Notes under the pieces: model-generated
Databases searched by the model: none
Told to the model about the DNA's origin: nothing
What the model saw: only the letters and a program-made list of their open reading frames with translations
Made by a program: the position numbers and the translations under genes
Assembly (NCBI GenBank): GCA_013399855.1
Contig: VXAY01002217.1
Location: forward strand, 270,015 to 334,014
Origin: Oxyruncus cristatus
Taxonomy: Eukaryota > Chordata > Aves > Passeriformes > Cotingidae
DNA: 64,000 nucleotides
Direction: 5' to 3'
In this document: in pieces, positions 1 through 12,851 of the stretch
Layout of the letters: every line of letters begins with the position of its first letter
Numbering within the stretch: the stretch's first letter is position 1

Positions 1-3000
1 TGTTCCCCACTGCAGCGGTTTGGGGAGCTCGCAAGATCGATTTCTCATTTAATGAGTTCGTTCCTGGGAAATATTAAATTTCCCACTAATGTTAGCATTA
101 GTGCTAACAATAAACACAACCTTGCTCATATCATGGGATTATTTTAGTACTGGCTGTATCAAAACAGGTGGATAGGATTGGGAATGAAAGGAAATAATGT
201 TTTAAGGGAAGTTTTGATGCACAAGGTTAGATCTGACAAAGTGTAAATGTGTAAAAACGAGCCTCAAATGGCAATCTGGGCTTCTGGAATCCAGGCTGCT
301 TGTCCCACCAGCTCCCCCACCCCACCACTGGATCCCTGACAGCTTGGGATTCAAGAACTACATTGAGCTCTTCTCAGCTTGCAAATCATGTAAAGACACT
401 ACAGTGAAAATCTTGCTTGGAGTAATTCACCCTACCAGCGATGCAAAAGCACTGAGTCCATGCTCACATGTTTGCATGCTGGTTTTGCAGAGAACAAAAA
501 AATAGGGAAAATCTGTATTAATGTATAAAGAGCTGAGAGGGTTCTAAATTTAAGGGGCAATTTGTTAGATGTGGAAATATGCTCTTGATATAGTTCATTT
601 CGGGTGGTGACCTTGCTTTAAAAGAGGCTTCATTTTGCCTTAAGTACCTTGGATTCATTGATATAAAGAAGTTTTAAAAGTATAATTAACTTCTGCTGCT
701 GCCACAAAAGACAATACCTACCTCTCATTCTTCTTTACTTTCTTTCTTGAGGACACAGAGGGAATAATCACTATTGTGAGTCTGCAAAAAAAAAAAAGGC
801 AGAACACTGGAATAAATGGATTGCTTTCCCTACTTAGGAACATAATCCCTGAAAAAATTAAAATTTAGCCCTGAAATCTCTGGGAAAGTTTAAATACATA
901 AATCAGATTATCCCGTTTTCTTTCCCATGTTAGAGTCACAGTGAGCCAAACTGCCATACTCATGTTTCTGGCCCAAATTCTCATTGCTTGAACAGTCATC
1001 CACATCACAGGGTGGGAGTGAATAGTGCCAGATACAGTCCAATCAACAGCTAAACAACTCACTCCATAGTGCTTCCATTTACTGCTCACACCATTAAGGC
1101 TTGGAAAATGAATAGGAACAACAGAATTGCTAATTGTCAATATTCATATTAGTCAGATTGATCCCTTCCAAAAACAATTCAATGGGTTGTTAATAGGCCT
1201 ATTAATCAGGTGAGCATTTACAGCATGAACTGTTTGCACTGTCCCAAAATTTTAAGCAGCTGACAGGTGTACAGAACTTTATTTGAAGTGATTGAATATC
1301 CCTTTTCCAGCTGCCGGATCCTACACCCCTGGATTACCAGTGGCAGAGTCACTACTCTGGCAGCTCTGCAGAGGGATGAGGTGTGAATGCACCAGTGACT
1401 TGTGCTCTCACTCACAGTCAAACTTCACCTCACACTGGAGTACATTGGGGGGGTGCAAATTTGAATTTCTTCTACATCAGCTGTAATATTTTACCTGCTT
1501 GTTTTCAGGTTGCCTATTTGCAGCCAAGAAAAAATCAAATTTAGGGAGCTTTTAACCCAAAATTTGAACTTATCTATTCCAAGAGCTCTAGAGCTGCACT
1601 ACACAGAATATCAAAGATGCTTCACTGCTGCCAGCTCTGCTGCCCAGTAGCAAGGAAAGAGGGATTTAATCAACTGAGAGTGCCTGGGCAAAGTGGTAAA
1701 TCATGCAACACTTCTCAACAGCAGGCAGTGCCAGTCTGATTAGGCACAGCAGACTCTACAGCCAAAGCATTTAAAATGTATTTTATTGCACCAACAGTTG
1801 CCAACAAATCCTTGCTAACGTGATCAGAGTGCTAATGAATAATGACACCGAAGCTGCTTCTGGCAGCTTTTCCAAGAAGTGACCCAGGCCATTCTACCCA
1901 GCAATGTTCACCCGCTGGGAGACCTTTGTGTCAGAGAAACTATTAAGAAAGAAGTAATAAGACAACCTTGCACGAATCGTTTTGGTGAAGTAAATTGACT
2001 GTATTTTGGAATAACTACAGAATTGTATTTGTGAATATTTTTGTGGCACTTATAGGCTTTTTTCCCAGTGGTACAGTCATCGAAAACAAACTTATAATGG
2101 TTAGAAGATGGAGTTCTTGAGGGGAAACCCCACTAGTAGGTAATTAAACATTGAGCATTGAGTATCCGAGAGCTGATCAATTTTTGCTTCACCAAATGTT
2201 GATTTACAGGAGGGGCTGAGATTTTTTATATACTCGACACACGTTCCTCTGATGAGATATGATGATTAAAACAAGTCAGAGTTGGCTTTTAGATTTCTAA
2301 ATTCCTCTCTTTACTGGTTTTTATACTTTCCTCAAACATTTGCATTGAAAGTTCTTGCTAGAGGAGAAAGCTATAAAAAGCAGCCACTGGAGCAATATAA
2401 CCTGAGTGTTCTAAAAAGCTTGGGTAGTAAAATGTCATAATTTCTGCAGAAAATAAATATTCTCAGGACTTCCAGAGGAGGCCCATTGCTTCCTGTAAGT
2501 AATAAGGTGGAGTCAGGAGAGCATGTGGCTGCTGAAAGGAGATAAAGTGACGAGCACAGAGCAGAGACTGAAATGATCCTGAGGTTCACTCGTCATTTAT
2601 TGGTATCAGCCAAGGTAGCAAAGATCACAAGTTATGGTCACATGATAAGGTATAAAAATTATTTATGTGTATTACTAAGGGATATGTACCAGAATAAAGT
2701 AATTATTTAAGCAGAGCCCTTTTATTCTGTGATACTTGTTCTCCCTCCTTCCTCTCGTCCTTGATTTTAGGGACACACACAGATTTTAAGTGTCCAGTTG
2801 CTGGAATGACGAAGTACTTTGGCCCTTAAAGGCCAAAATCTTTGCTGTATTCAAATCTTCACTAACACAAAGATAAAAAAGGAAAACCTTGTGCTTCTGA
2901 TTGAACACCATTTTTGTGCTCTCATGGATTTAGTTCAGGGACAGCTCCTTAGGATCCCTCTAGGTCTGTTTTTGTAGGCAAAGCGCAGGCTGAAGTCTGG

Positions 3001-4191
3001 GCCCCACTCTGAGTCCAGGCCTCCACTCAGAGATAGGAATTCATTTCCCTAATTCTTCAAGTCAAGAGATTTTTGTGGCTCCTTGGAACATTTCTTAATT
3101 CAACCACTGGCTTTTTTGGCCTCTCTCTCACCTGTGTGATAGGACAAAAAACCTGTAAAATATAAAGCAAGGCATGATGACACAGCCAGGGACATGGAAA
3201 ATCTAATCTGAGGCACAGTAACCTCTGCAGTTGTGTAACAACAACCTGCTGATTCATTACAACCACAAACGCGGAGCATGACAGCAGTGAACAGTTTCAT
3301 TTGCTGCTGCTCATTTTTCTTAAAATTTCCATTGCAAGAGTGTGAATTCAAAAGTAAAAAGTAAATATCTCTGTGCAACACTAATTCAGATTAAATTTAC
3401 GGAAGGGACTTTGAGAATAAAATATTGAGATAATTTTGTGCAGAAAAGGTAAATACACAGGTAAAGAAGTTCTCAATTTCATAGATTCCTATGATTTAGA
3501 GCTAGGACTCCCAGCAGCAAAAAACTTGCAATATTTTGCATAAATTGCCAATTAATGTCAGAACATTCTTAGCATTTCCGGTTTACTTAATTTCAGTATA
3601 TCTCATTTAACTTTAGAAGGAAATTTATAATGATTTACATGTCCCAGACCTGTCAAAAGAGATATTAAGCAGTATTAGGTGTTAAGAAATAATCTGCTTT
3701 ATTTTCATTCCTTCTGAGGACTATGCAGGGGAATAATGTGAATGGATTAGGAAATGAGTGTAATACCTGTCAAGTAATGTTATCTCTGAATGTCTGTGAA
3801 TTCTCCAAAGTTAACTCACTGTTTTATATCAAATTCCTCAAGTTCTAGGGAAGAAAGGAACAAAAATAACCTTCTGCTAAATTAGCCCGCAAAGATCCAC
3901 TTCCAATGGGCCGTTTTTATTGCCTTGGTGTGTCCAGAGCGTAATCCAGTGCTTTGGAAACGTTGTTTCTGGCTGAGCCCACAATTCCTTGCAGGAAGGA
4001 TGTTTTTGCATCCTGAGATGTTTGTGCTGTGCTCTCTGCAAGGCTGACTGACCCTGTCCAAGCATTGCTGCTACTGATGGTTGTAACTGAGCAATGTAAT
4101 TTTGGGAAGCAAGACCTGTCTGGCTGTCATATAGAGCAAACAGAGCACCCCTGTATTTCAGTATTTTATCACTTCCCATTTCTGAAAACAT

Positions 4192-4350
4192 AAAATCATA
4201 GAATTGTTCAGGAAGCAAAAGACCTCAAAGATCATCGAGTCCAACCATTATCCCAGCGCTACCAAGGCCACCACTAAACCGTGTCCCAGGTGCCACATCT
4301 ACATGTCTGTTAAACCCCTCTAAGGACAGGGACAGGTATTAGTCTTCGAT
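4192..4350 (-). mobile_element. CR1 LINE 3'-end fragment
   Basis: The block begins with aatcatagaattgttcagg and continues through a 'caaagatcatcgagtccaacc' type segment, which is the reverse complement of the conserved CR1 3' untranslated end. The fragment is 5' truncated, as most avian CR1 copies are. Boundaries are approximate. Confidence 0.8.
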
Positions 4351-7300
4351 GCCAAGGGGCTGCACAAAGTGATCACAGCTAATAACCCTTTAATTAGGTC
4401 TCAGTTATTCCAGAGCAGTCTCATTCAGCTTTGAAAGACTGAGTCAAACTCCAGTTGAAATAACTGGTTTCTCTCTTCTGCTAAAAGAATCTGATCAAAC
4501 ACCAGTATTTCTGTTGACTTCCTTGTTCAGAACTTAATGTGACTTCATGAACAAGGCAGCCCAGCCAGGTACACACCTGATGGGGTCTGTGCAGGCACAG
4601 CCACAGCCAGGACACGTCAACAGGAGAGTTTCCACAAGACAAATGCAAAAGCTGGAGTCAAAAACAACTTCAGCACGGGGAGATCCAGTTGTCTCAGCTG
4701 TCGCTGTGGGGAACAGGGAGGAAAAGGCTTCCTTTGGGGTTGTTTGACTGAGCCTGGAGTCCCTGCTGTGGGAAGGGGTAAGCATTGACAGCCCAGAGTG
4801 GGAGCAGCTCCTGTGGGGGTGTGCCTGCCTTCCTCTGCCACAGCCTCCCCCAGGGTTACAGGATAAGCCAATGCAAGGTGTTATTAAGGCAGTGGCATTA
4901 ATTATCTGACGTCTATTACATACTTGTCATGTTCACTTTTGGACTAAAGCAGCAGCCTTTTCAGCAAGCAAGAGGCTGCTTTCCTCTTAGCTTTGCCTAA
5001 CACATCTTGGCTGTGGGAAGGAGGGCATCTAGTGGTTTCTCTCTTGCTGTCTGCTTCTGCCACTCCAGCTTTCAGATTGTAATACTGACAGTGGAATTTG
5101 TGACACAGTTGTATTTCTATAGTATGAACATTGTTGCAAAAATTAGGATTTTTTCATTTTTTTTTTTTTTTAATTCCAAAAAGCCAATTTATGAAAAGCC
5201 TTAGTTACAGGGACATTCCCAGTTGAACAGCTGAGACAGGAATTGGTTCAGGATGTTTTGTTGTGCCTCCTCCTGGCCATTTCACGAGTTAATCAAAAAG
5301 CAGCCTTCTGATAAAGCAACAAAAGTGATCAAGCCTGCAATTTCACAATGATAATAACATTTCCCAGAGCAGAATGTTACTCTTTTGTTCAATTCTCATT
5401 TCTGTACCTCTGATGCTTATAGGGCGTTTCGTGTAGTAATGTATGCAAACTGGCAAATGAAAAATAATGTCGATAATTACAACAGAAGCAGCTAGTAAAA
5501 GCTGTGATATCTACATCTTGTCTCTAACCATTATAGTTTATAGTATTAAATGAATTTAAATTAGGAAGGGATAATTTGCAGTGTAGCAAATGATAAACTT
5601 GACTTACTGATAGAAACACTCTCCCTTACATCTCCCTGTAGCACTTCAGGCACTGGGCTGTTACTGCTGTGAAAAGCCAGGAAGATAAAACAGCAGAGGG
5701 GAAATATCTATAAAACCAGAGCTATTAAGAAATGCCACCTCAAACAAAAGGGCTCAGCATTTTCCAAGAGGCAATCTGGAATCACTGGTAGGATCTGGAG
5801 ACAATTTCACAATTTTGCTTTCTGAACTCCCTTTTCCTGGGTGGATGAGCAAACTCTTGCTGAATGGCATTTGGTGTGTGACAGGATGTAGGGAAGATGT
5901 GAGTGTGGTTAAGGGCTAAAAACAGATATAGTTCTGTGGCTCTGGGTAGCTGCTAATGGAGTAAATGTTCACAGTTGCTTCAAGTCCTGTGTCATTTCAG
6001 TGGCTTTACTATCAGTGGGAAAATATTTGATGGCATCAGAAATTGCTTTTATTGTGAAATCCAAAAAGCATGAGGAATTTCTAAATGCTTCTTGAAAATC
6101 TTCCACTCAGCTCACGAATGGATCTGAATTTCACTTTAAACACCCCTGCAAGACCGGTTGTGTTTCCAATTCCATTGGCCCAGACTTTGCCTGCCAAGCT
6201 TTCAGTAGTAGCCATCTGTGATACATGGACCATGAAGAAAGCAAAAATATTAGTGAATCTCCCAAAGTTCCACTAAGGGTAACATTTGTGATTAATTTCC
6301 CAAATTATCCCACCAGAACTTAATTGATATTTACTGTTCATCCTTTTAAAAATTCATTGCCCAGTTACCCAACTTCACTACAAAACCTGAACAGCACAAA
6401 TGTTATAATGCTGCAAATATGCCTTTATTTTTGCATAAAAGTTATTCATACCAACTAACCAGTTTCAGCACCCAAGTCCATCTGTATCAGCATTATACAG
6501 GCACTTGTCTTCAGTTACTGAATATTCACATCTTTAACATGTCATATAATTAACTTAAATGATACATTTAATAAAAGATATACTTTAAAACCTATTGCTA
6601 CATGAAAGAACTCTCCAGATCAGCAAGTTGAGTCCTTCCAGAGTATCTATAAGGCATAAATTTATGCTGTTTATTGCTTAAAAATAATTTTCAGAAATAC
6701 ATTTTAGAGCACAACAGGAAGCACTTTGTAGATTCAGTGTTGGGAGTTAAACTGCCACAAGCAGAAGACAAGAACACCCGAGATGTTCAAACCTGCAGTT
6801 CTGGGGAGCTTGAAAACCAGAACACCGAGCGGGAAAATATTTACTGGGCAACTTTCTCTTCCACTCGGGGAATTTGCCCCGTTCTCTGCCCGCTGCAGGG
6901 AGCAACAGTGTTGCTGTTCAGGGTGTGCTGCAGTGAAACTCAGTATCTCAAATGGAAAGCAATGGTATGTGACCGAGCCTGACACCCTCTGCCCACAGCA
7001 ATCAGCCAACCAAAGTGTGCCGGCAAGCCCTTACTAAACTAAGGGCAGGATTTTGCATGGGCTCCACGGTATTTAGGGGGGTTTGTATCGGTTTCATAAT
7101 TACCAGCCGGGAAAGGCTGCGGTGGCGTTCATTCTGTAGCTGTAATATGAGGAGGTTAATATTGAACTAATCAAGAATTAGTAAAACAGCCTCAGAAAGG
7201 TGTTACATGCTGTACCAGTGTAACATGATGTGTTGCAATGTAACATTGTGTGCGGGGTAATTTCCTGACGTTTTCTGACTGAAAACTCCCCAAACAAATG

Positions 7301-7861
7301 GGTTTCGCTCGTTATACTTTATCACTAACATGTATTTTAACTAGGGTTTACTCTTCCTATTTCATGAGCATGTATTAAGGCAAGTCCATTTCTTAGCAAT
7401 CTTCTCTACCTGTCACTCTTTGTCTCAATCTGGATTGTAACTTCTAAAGACAAAATCTGGCTTTCACTTTGCTCTCTTGTACCACAATCAGGTCAAGCTT
7501 TTTTTTTTTTGGCCGTCAGCATTCACCAGTTGTCATTGCTCAAAATCCAACCTGTGCTCTAAGGCTTATGAAATACATTATTTTATCAGAAGTAACTGTC
7601 ATATGTTGAGGATGAGTGATTTCTGTGTGTACTGGTTTGGTTTCTGTTTGTCTTTCCTTGCAATCTGGATTAACAATTTCTATACTCAAGCAATGGTAAA
7701 AAATCAGTTTCTCTTTTGTCAGAGCTTTTCACATGAAAGTTTAATAACATGCACTAAAACGTCAGACTCTCCTATTAGATCCACTAGGACATTTTTTATG
7801 AAAGATTAAGCTTTCAAGGGAACAGCAAATGGTAATATTTTCAGTAAAAGTTTGTATGGCA

Positions 7862-7958
7862 CTTGGGGACACGGTTTAGGGGTGATTATGGTGGTGCTGG
7901 GTTGATGGTTGGATTAGATCATCTTGAAGGTCTCTTCCAACCTTGATGATTCTGTTAT
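7862..7958 (+). mobile_element. CR1 LINE 3'-end fragment
   Basis: The sequence contains 'ggattagatcatcttgaagg' followed by 'tctcttccaaccttgatgat' and 'tctg', the diagnostic CR1 3' terminus in forward orientation. Only the last ~100 bp of the element are present. Confidence 0.8.
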
Positions 7959-10313
7959 TTCCTTTATATCTCATCTCCTGTTACTGCAGTGTTGTAAATA
8001 TGACTTCCTTAAGAGACAGACTGTATTAATATTTATTAATAGATTAATTAATCTGATTAATGTTTATTAATAGATATTAAAATATTGTGTAACTTTGAAG
8101 TCAGTAGATTTTTTTTTCCTACTTCCCTTTAGAACATTTTCTTTAAAACATCTTTGTAACCCTAAGATTCAGTAGGAGATCACGGTCTCTGCCTTTCTAC
8201 TTCATCTGTGATTATACAGGAAAATAATCTTGTATATGCTTTGTTTTGAAACCCTCCTGTCCAGTGGTTGTGTGTTTAACTGTTTTATTTTGCCTGAAAC
8301 CGTAGTCAGAGTAATTTTGCTGCAGAGCTGAGGAAGGCACTTCTGTAAAGTTATCTGCTGTGTTTTAGCCGCCTGCAGTGCTTGCTGGTTCACATCATAA
8401 TCCTAATTTCACATTCTCAAATACGTTTCTAGTCTTCCCAACCTTTTCTCCTCCTTGGAGGACTGGGTTGGTGGTAATTCTGTCTTCATCTGATGTTCAT
8501 AAAGGTGCCTGACCAGCTTCATTTCCCAGAACCAAGCGTGTTCTCCGAAAGCCTCTGGGCACAGAGCTGTTTGTATGTCAGAGTAGCCTGTGATTAAAGG
8601 GAGGTACAATCAGCTTCACCTCTGGGTATCTTGGCACATAAACCTGGGGGTTTATTTGAGGCAAAGCTGAAGCTGCAGCTCGTAACTGACAGGCTGATAC
8701 GAAATTGTTGGCAACGCTGATGAGAACGTTGCTCACAGAGGTGTAACTTAATAATTCAAACTATTAATTTCGACTTTCAGTTTGAAATATTACCTTATAA
8801 AGACACTCAGAAAGTATTTCAGTTCCAAGTAAATTTGACTGCAGAAGTTAAATATCTCTCTCTCTCTTTTTTTATTTCTTAAAAGAAAATGCCATGTACA
8901 GTCAACCTCCTGCACTTTTGGTCTTCTTGCTTCTTAATATCTCACATTGTTGAAGATTATTTTTAGAAAGGCCTTGCTTTTGAGACCTTCTCTCTCTGGT
9001 TGGTCTAATTAGTTCTGGCAACTCAGTTTCCTGTACATCTTTCAAATATAATTTTTCTGGTCATTACAATATTCTGTTTTCCTTCTGCGGTTAGTTTACA
9101 GAAGAATTTAAGTACAATGTGAAAGGTTACTTATAGGATGTAGGAAAAAAACAACGTAGGAAGCAAACTTACATGAACAGGAGTTTATCAGTTGAAGCAT
9201 TCTACTTTACAGGTTAGTGAAGAAAATAACACCAATGTTTTCAGGAACTTGCTGCTTATCATTTTACTTTTTCGTACCTATATATTTATATGTACTTTTT
9301 TTTTTCGGTTCTTCTATGTAGAGAAGATATATTGCATGTTCTTTTGCACACAGCTATACTTTAGTTTTCTTACCAACAAAATCACCAAGTTCTGCTGGAC
9401 TTTTTCTTTAGGGGCACACAGGAAGGGCACTTTCAGCTTGTTTGCACTGGGGTCCTGCAAGAAGTTGTAAATTGAGAGTACAGGGATTAGTGCAGATGTG
9501 AAATGTTTCCTCCTCTGCATTTCTCATCTCCAGAAAGCCCCACAATCTGAGCAGCACATCATGTTTTCTTTTTGAATCACAATTTAATTGTGCCTAACCA
9601 GAAAATGCTGGTCTGAGTTGCAATTCAGCTTCCCCCGCAGTCATAACCCAATACACGTAGAATGCTCTCTTTGAAAGAAGAATTTTTTGTGAAGGCACTC
9701 CCTGAAAAGATGCAGAATGGCACAGTCAGTAAATGCCAGGCAGCTCACTCCTCTGCCCATCTGTTCTCTATTGCACATCCAAGTCATTCCTCTCCCCTCT
9801 GAGGTGCTGGGAACTCCTTCTCCACTGGTGCCAAACAGCAAGTTCAAAACACAGATGAATTCTGAGCAGCAGGAAATTAAGGAAAAGGGCTGACAGTCAT
9901 TCCTTTGCTTGGTGTCCCTGGCTTTAAATACAGCAGGGCACACCCTGAGGAAGAAATGAGCAGTTCCCAAGTCCAGCTCATTAGTTTGCAGGTTTTGTTG
10001 ATTTGAACTCAGGTATGTGCATCTGAGGGCAGTGTTTGACTGTGTGTCTAGACATAGTCTAAACTGATAAATCAGTCTAGCAAAGTGCCTTTCTTGTCTT
10101 CCTTGAATTTGGGTTCATGATCTGAGCTTTGCTTATCATAGCTTACTCCATGTGAGTTTAAGTTGATGACAAAAAGGAACTGACTGTTTATAGATTAGTT
10201 GTTGCAACATGCAATGAGCTCTCAAAGGACAAGATGAAATTCATTCACCATTCCCCACCCCATCTTGACACCTCAGCCCTCTCTCCTCCATTTCTTCTTC
10301 AACCCTTGCAGCA

Positions 10314-10404
10314 TTTTTTATTTTATTTTATTTTATTTTATTTTATTTTATTTTATTTTATTTTATTTTATTTTATTTTATTTTATTTTATTTTATTTTT
10401 TATT
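10314..10404. repeat. (TTTTA)n microsatellite
   Basis: About 17 nearly perfect copies of the pentamer TTTTA run without interruption, ending in a short T-rich tail. A long pure pentamer array of this kind is expected to vary in length between individuals. Confidence 0.97.
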
Positions 10405-10429
10405 ACTTTTCACCTCCCACTCCTAAAAT

Positions 10430-11720
10430 CATAACTCCTCCAGGGCTCCTGCAACCTGCTGACCCCTCAGGTGCTGCAAGAGGGACACGCCACGGGGCTT
10501 TCCCTGCTGATGAACATCAGGCAGTGAAGCCTTTGGGCTGCCCATGTGTGGGGTCTGCACATCCCCCTGCCCAGGTGGGCTCCTCCCTGCCCCAGGGCAA
10601 GGGAACTGTTCCAAACTGGAGGGACCAGCTTGTCCCAGTGCCTGCCAGGAAGGAGCCATGGCACAGCCAGGCTGTGGTGACAGCAGTGTCCTCACTGCTG
10701 GTGGAAAGGGCTGTGTGGCTGCTGCCTGCAGACCCCACCAGCACCTGGAAGTGTCCAAGGCCAGGCTGGACAGGGCTTGGTGCAACCTGGTCTAGTGGTA
10801 GGTGTCCCTTCCCACGATCAGGGGCTTGGAACCAGATTACCTCCATGGTTCCATCCAACATAAACCATTTTACACGGTGGAGAAGTTTTGGAGCACTGTC
10901 TCCCGTAGTAGGGACCCCACACAGGAGCAGGGGAAGAATGTGTGGGAGAAGGAGCAGCAGAGACATGTGATGAGGGGCTGGGGGTGGTTTCCTCAGGGAC
11001 AGCCCAGACAGCTGCATGACAGCAGGAGAGAAGCACCAAAATCCCCCTGAAGTCTCTGGTGTCCTGGGATATTTCCTGCCAGGGAATGGGGTGCTCAGAG
11101 GGCCTGGCTGTGCTTCAGGAGCAGTCAGGACATCCCTGTAGGTGGCACCTGGAAGGCCCAGGGCAGCACCCCTGGAGCTGAGGGCTCTGTGCCTGTGTGC
11201 CTTGTGGGGGGTGGTGCCCATGGCTCTGGCTCTCAGCACAGGGAGCACCCCCGGCGCAGGGGGCAGCTCTCAGCACAGCCTGAGCAGTCTGTGAGGTACC
11301 TGCCACTCTTCTCTCTGATCCTGGGATTCCAGCAAGACACCCCTTCTGCTCCGTTGCTTGGAAGGGCAGACTGGGAGCAGGGAAACCCTCCAGATTTGTG
11401 GCGTTCCCTCAGCTCAGGGACATCAGAGCTGGTGACCCTGGGCAGGGGCTTCATCCTCAAAGGAGCCCAAAGGAGCTGTGCCCTCACTGTGGGACATCTG
11501 GGGGGCACTCCCGGAGTCTGCCCTGGAGCTGAGCGTGGGTCAAAATACCAAGGTGAAATAACGAGCCCATTTTCTCCCCTTTTTCCAGTGTTTAAACAGC
11601 TTTCCAGTGAGGTCACACGCTTCAGCTTGCCTGAGGGTGTCCTGATCCGCGAGGAGAGAGGAGCAGGAAGAATGGCGGAAGAAAGAGCCCAGGGATCTGG
11701 TATTTAATCTCAGCTCTGTC
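10430..11720. other. GC-rich block of old repeat-derived DNA
   Basis: This stretch is much richer in G+C than its surroundings and is open in several frames on both strands, which reflects base composition and not coding. Positions about 10740-10865 match a CR1 3' end ('ggcttggtgcaacctggtct' and following). The segment near 10920-10980, with 'gaaggagcagcagagacatg', resembles a piece of an avian LTR, but I cannot confirm this. No splice-flanked exon was recognised. Confidence 0.5.
10740..10865 (+). mobile_element. CR1 LINE 3'-end fragment
   Basis: The text 'aaggccaggctggacagggc' followed by 'ttggtgcaacctggtctagt' and a degraded terminal motif is typical of the last 150 bp of CR1 elements. The end near 'ggttccatccaac' is diverged. 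Confidence 0.75.
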
Positions 11721-12220
11721 ACTGACCAGCAGACAATGTTTTAGGGTCACTTAAAGAATCTCAGATCACAGTGTGGCCTCGGGGAGATGCACCATCACAC
11801 TCAACACTTTACTATTTTCATGTGTGCTGTAAGCTTTTCCTTCCATAAATTGATATTAGAAAAAAAAAAGAAATCTATGTCTTTTTACATCTCTCAGAAT
11901 GCTTTCAATTGAAAAAAAAATTGGAATATGTTCATCACTATTTATATGCTTATTTACTATTAGTGACTTCATGTTTAACTCCTAAAAAAATTCTGAAATG
12001 CTGTTGCAAAAAGAAAGTAAAATAAATAAAATCCAAGATTTTTATTCTTCCTCGAGAAGAATTAAAACTGTTTGCCCTCTTTGACCCTACTTTCAAAAAA
12101 ACACTAATGAAAATGAGGTGTAATCATGATAGTTTTCAAATGTTATTATATATTTTTATGTGAGATATATACATATATATATGAAGTCATCCTTAATAAT
12201 TTCAGCGTTGTCTTTTTAGG

Positions 12221-12300
12221 AACTTTGGCCCTGGCTGATGAACTCAACATGAAGCCACTGTGTGAAGGGAAGAGGGACTCAGACAGAGAATCAGTGTTAA
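12221..12300 (+). other. possible upstream (5' UTR) exon of C5orf58
   Basis: A pyrimidine-rich acceptor ending ttgtctttttag precedes an 80-bp stretch that is open in one frame and ends at aat|gtatgg, a weak donor. It lies 0.5 kb upstream of the first coding exon of the C5orf58-like gene on the same strand. The open frame does not join in phase to that exon, so a 5' UTR role is more likely than coding. Evidence is only splice-signal likeness. Confidence 0.25.
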
Positions 12301-12816
12301 ATGTATGGTAATTCTTTTGGTTGTACACCTCAGCATGCTGAGGTGTTCCACACAGTGAACATTATTTATGGATCACCCCGGCTTTTCCCAGATTTTATTT
12401 TTAGACTTTCTGAATCATAAATAAAGAGCTTACACCTAGGCCAGAAAATGTGATACGTGCACTTCTCTTCAATATTTTTTTCCTAAGGGAAAAAAAAATC
12501 CTGAAAAGGAGTCTTGTATAAATTTGAAAATTCAAATTATACTTAATTCAAATGGTTTTTAGCCTTAATTATCTCTAGATTTTGATTGGGTTTTAAGTAA
12601 ATGTTAAAGGAAAGCAATATGATTTCCAAAGTAAGCAAAAAGATGTTGATTATCAACTTATCACCTCCACAGACACAAATGTTTCTGGGCAGGTTGTGGC
12701 CGGTTCATTAACGCTCAGTGCTAATAGTGACCATTTCATCATGCACGTTAATGTCACAGTAGCTCCATCTTGTGGCTGATGATATTACTGGACTCGTTTT
12801 AATTTTGATTCTGCAG

Positions 12817-12851
12817 GAAAAAGGTCAAAACCAAAAACGAAACAAATGCTG
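12817..12851 (+). CDS. C5orf58: C5orf58 first coding exon (coding from 12846)
   Basis: The exon is bounded by gattctgcag| and |gtaaggag. Only its last six bases (ATG CTG) are coding in the frame that fits exon 2; the other 29 bases are 5' UTR under this model. Confidence 0.5.

Larger units (their letters stand above)
1..12190. other. AT-rich intergenic region, no gene recognised
   Basis: I see no exon with recognisable protein similarity here. Open frames are short and look like chance. Recognisable content is limited to three CR1 tails (about 4.2, 7.9 and 10.8 kb), the (TTTTA)n microsatellite at 10.3 kb, and a GC-rich block at 10.4-11.7 kb. In mammals the interval upstream of C5orf58 separates it from FOXI1, so regulatory elements are possible, but none can be named from the sequence alone. 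Confidence 0.6.

Noticed and set aside
10517..11707. Frames of 120-243 codons on both strands
   Set aside because: They are in the GC-rich, repeat-derived block and share no recognisable domain; a CR1 tail lies inside.
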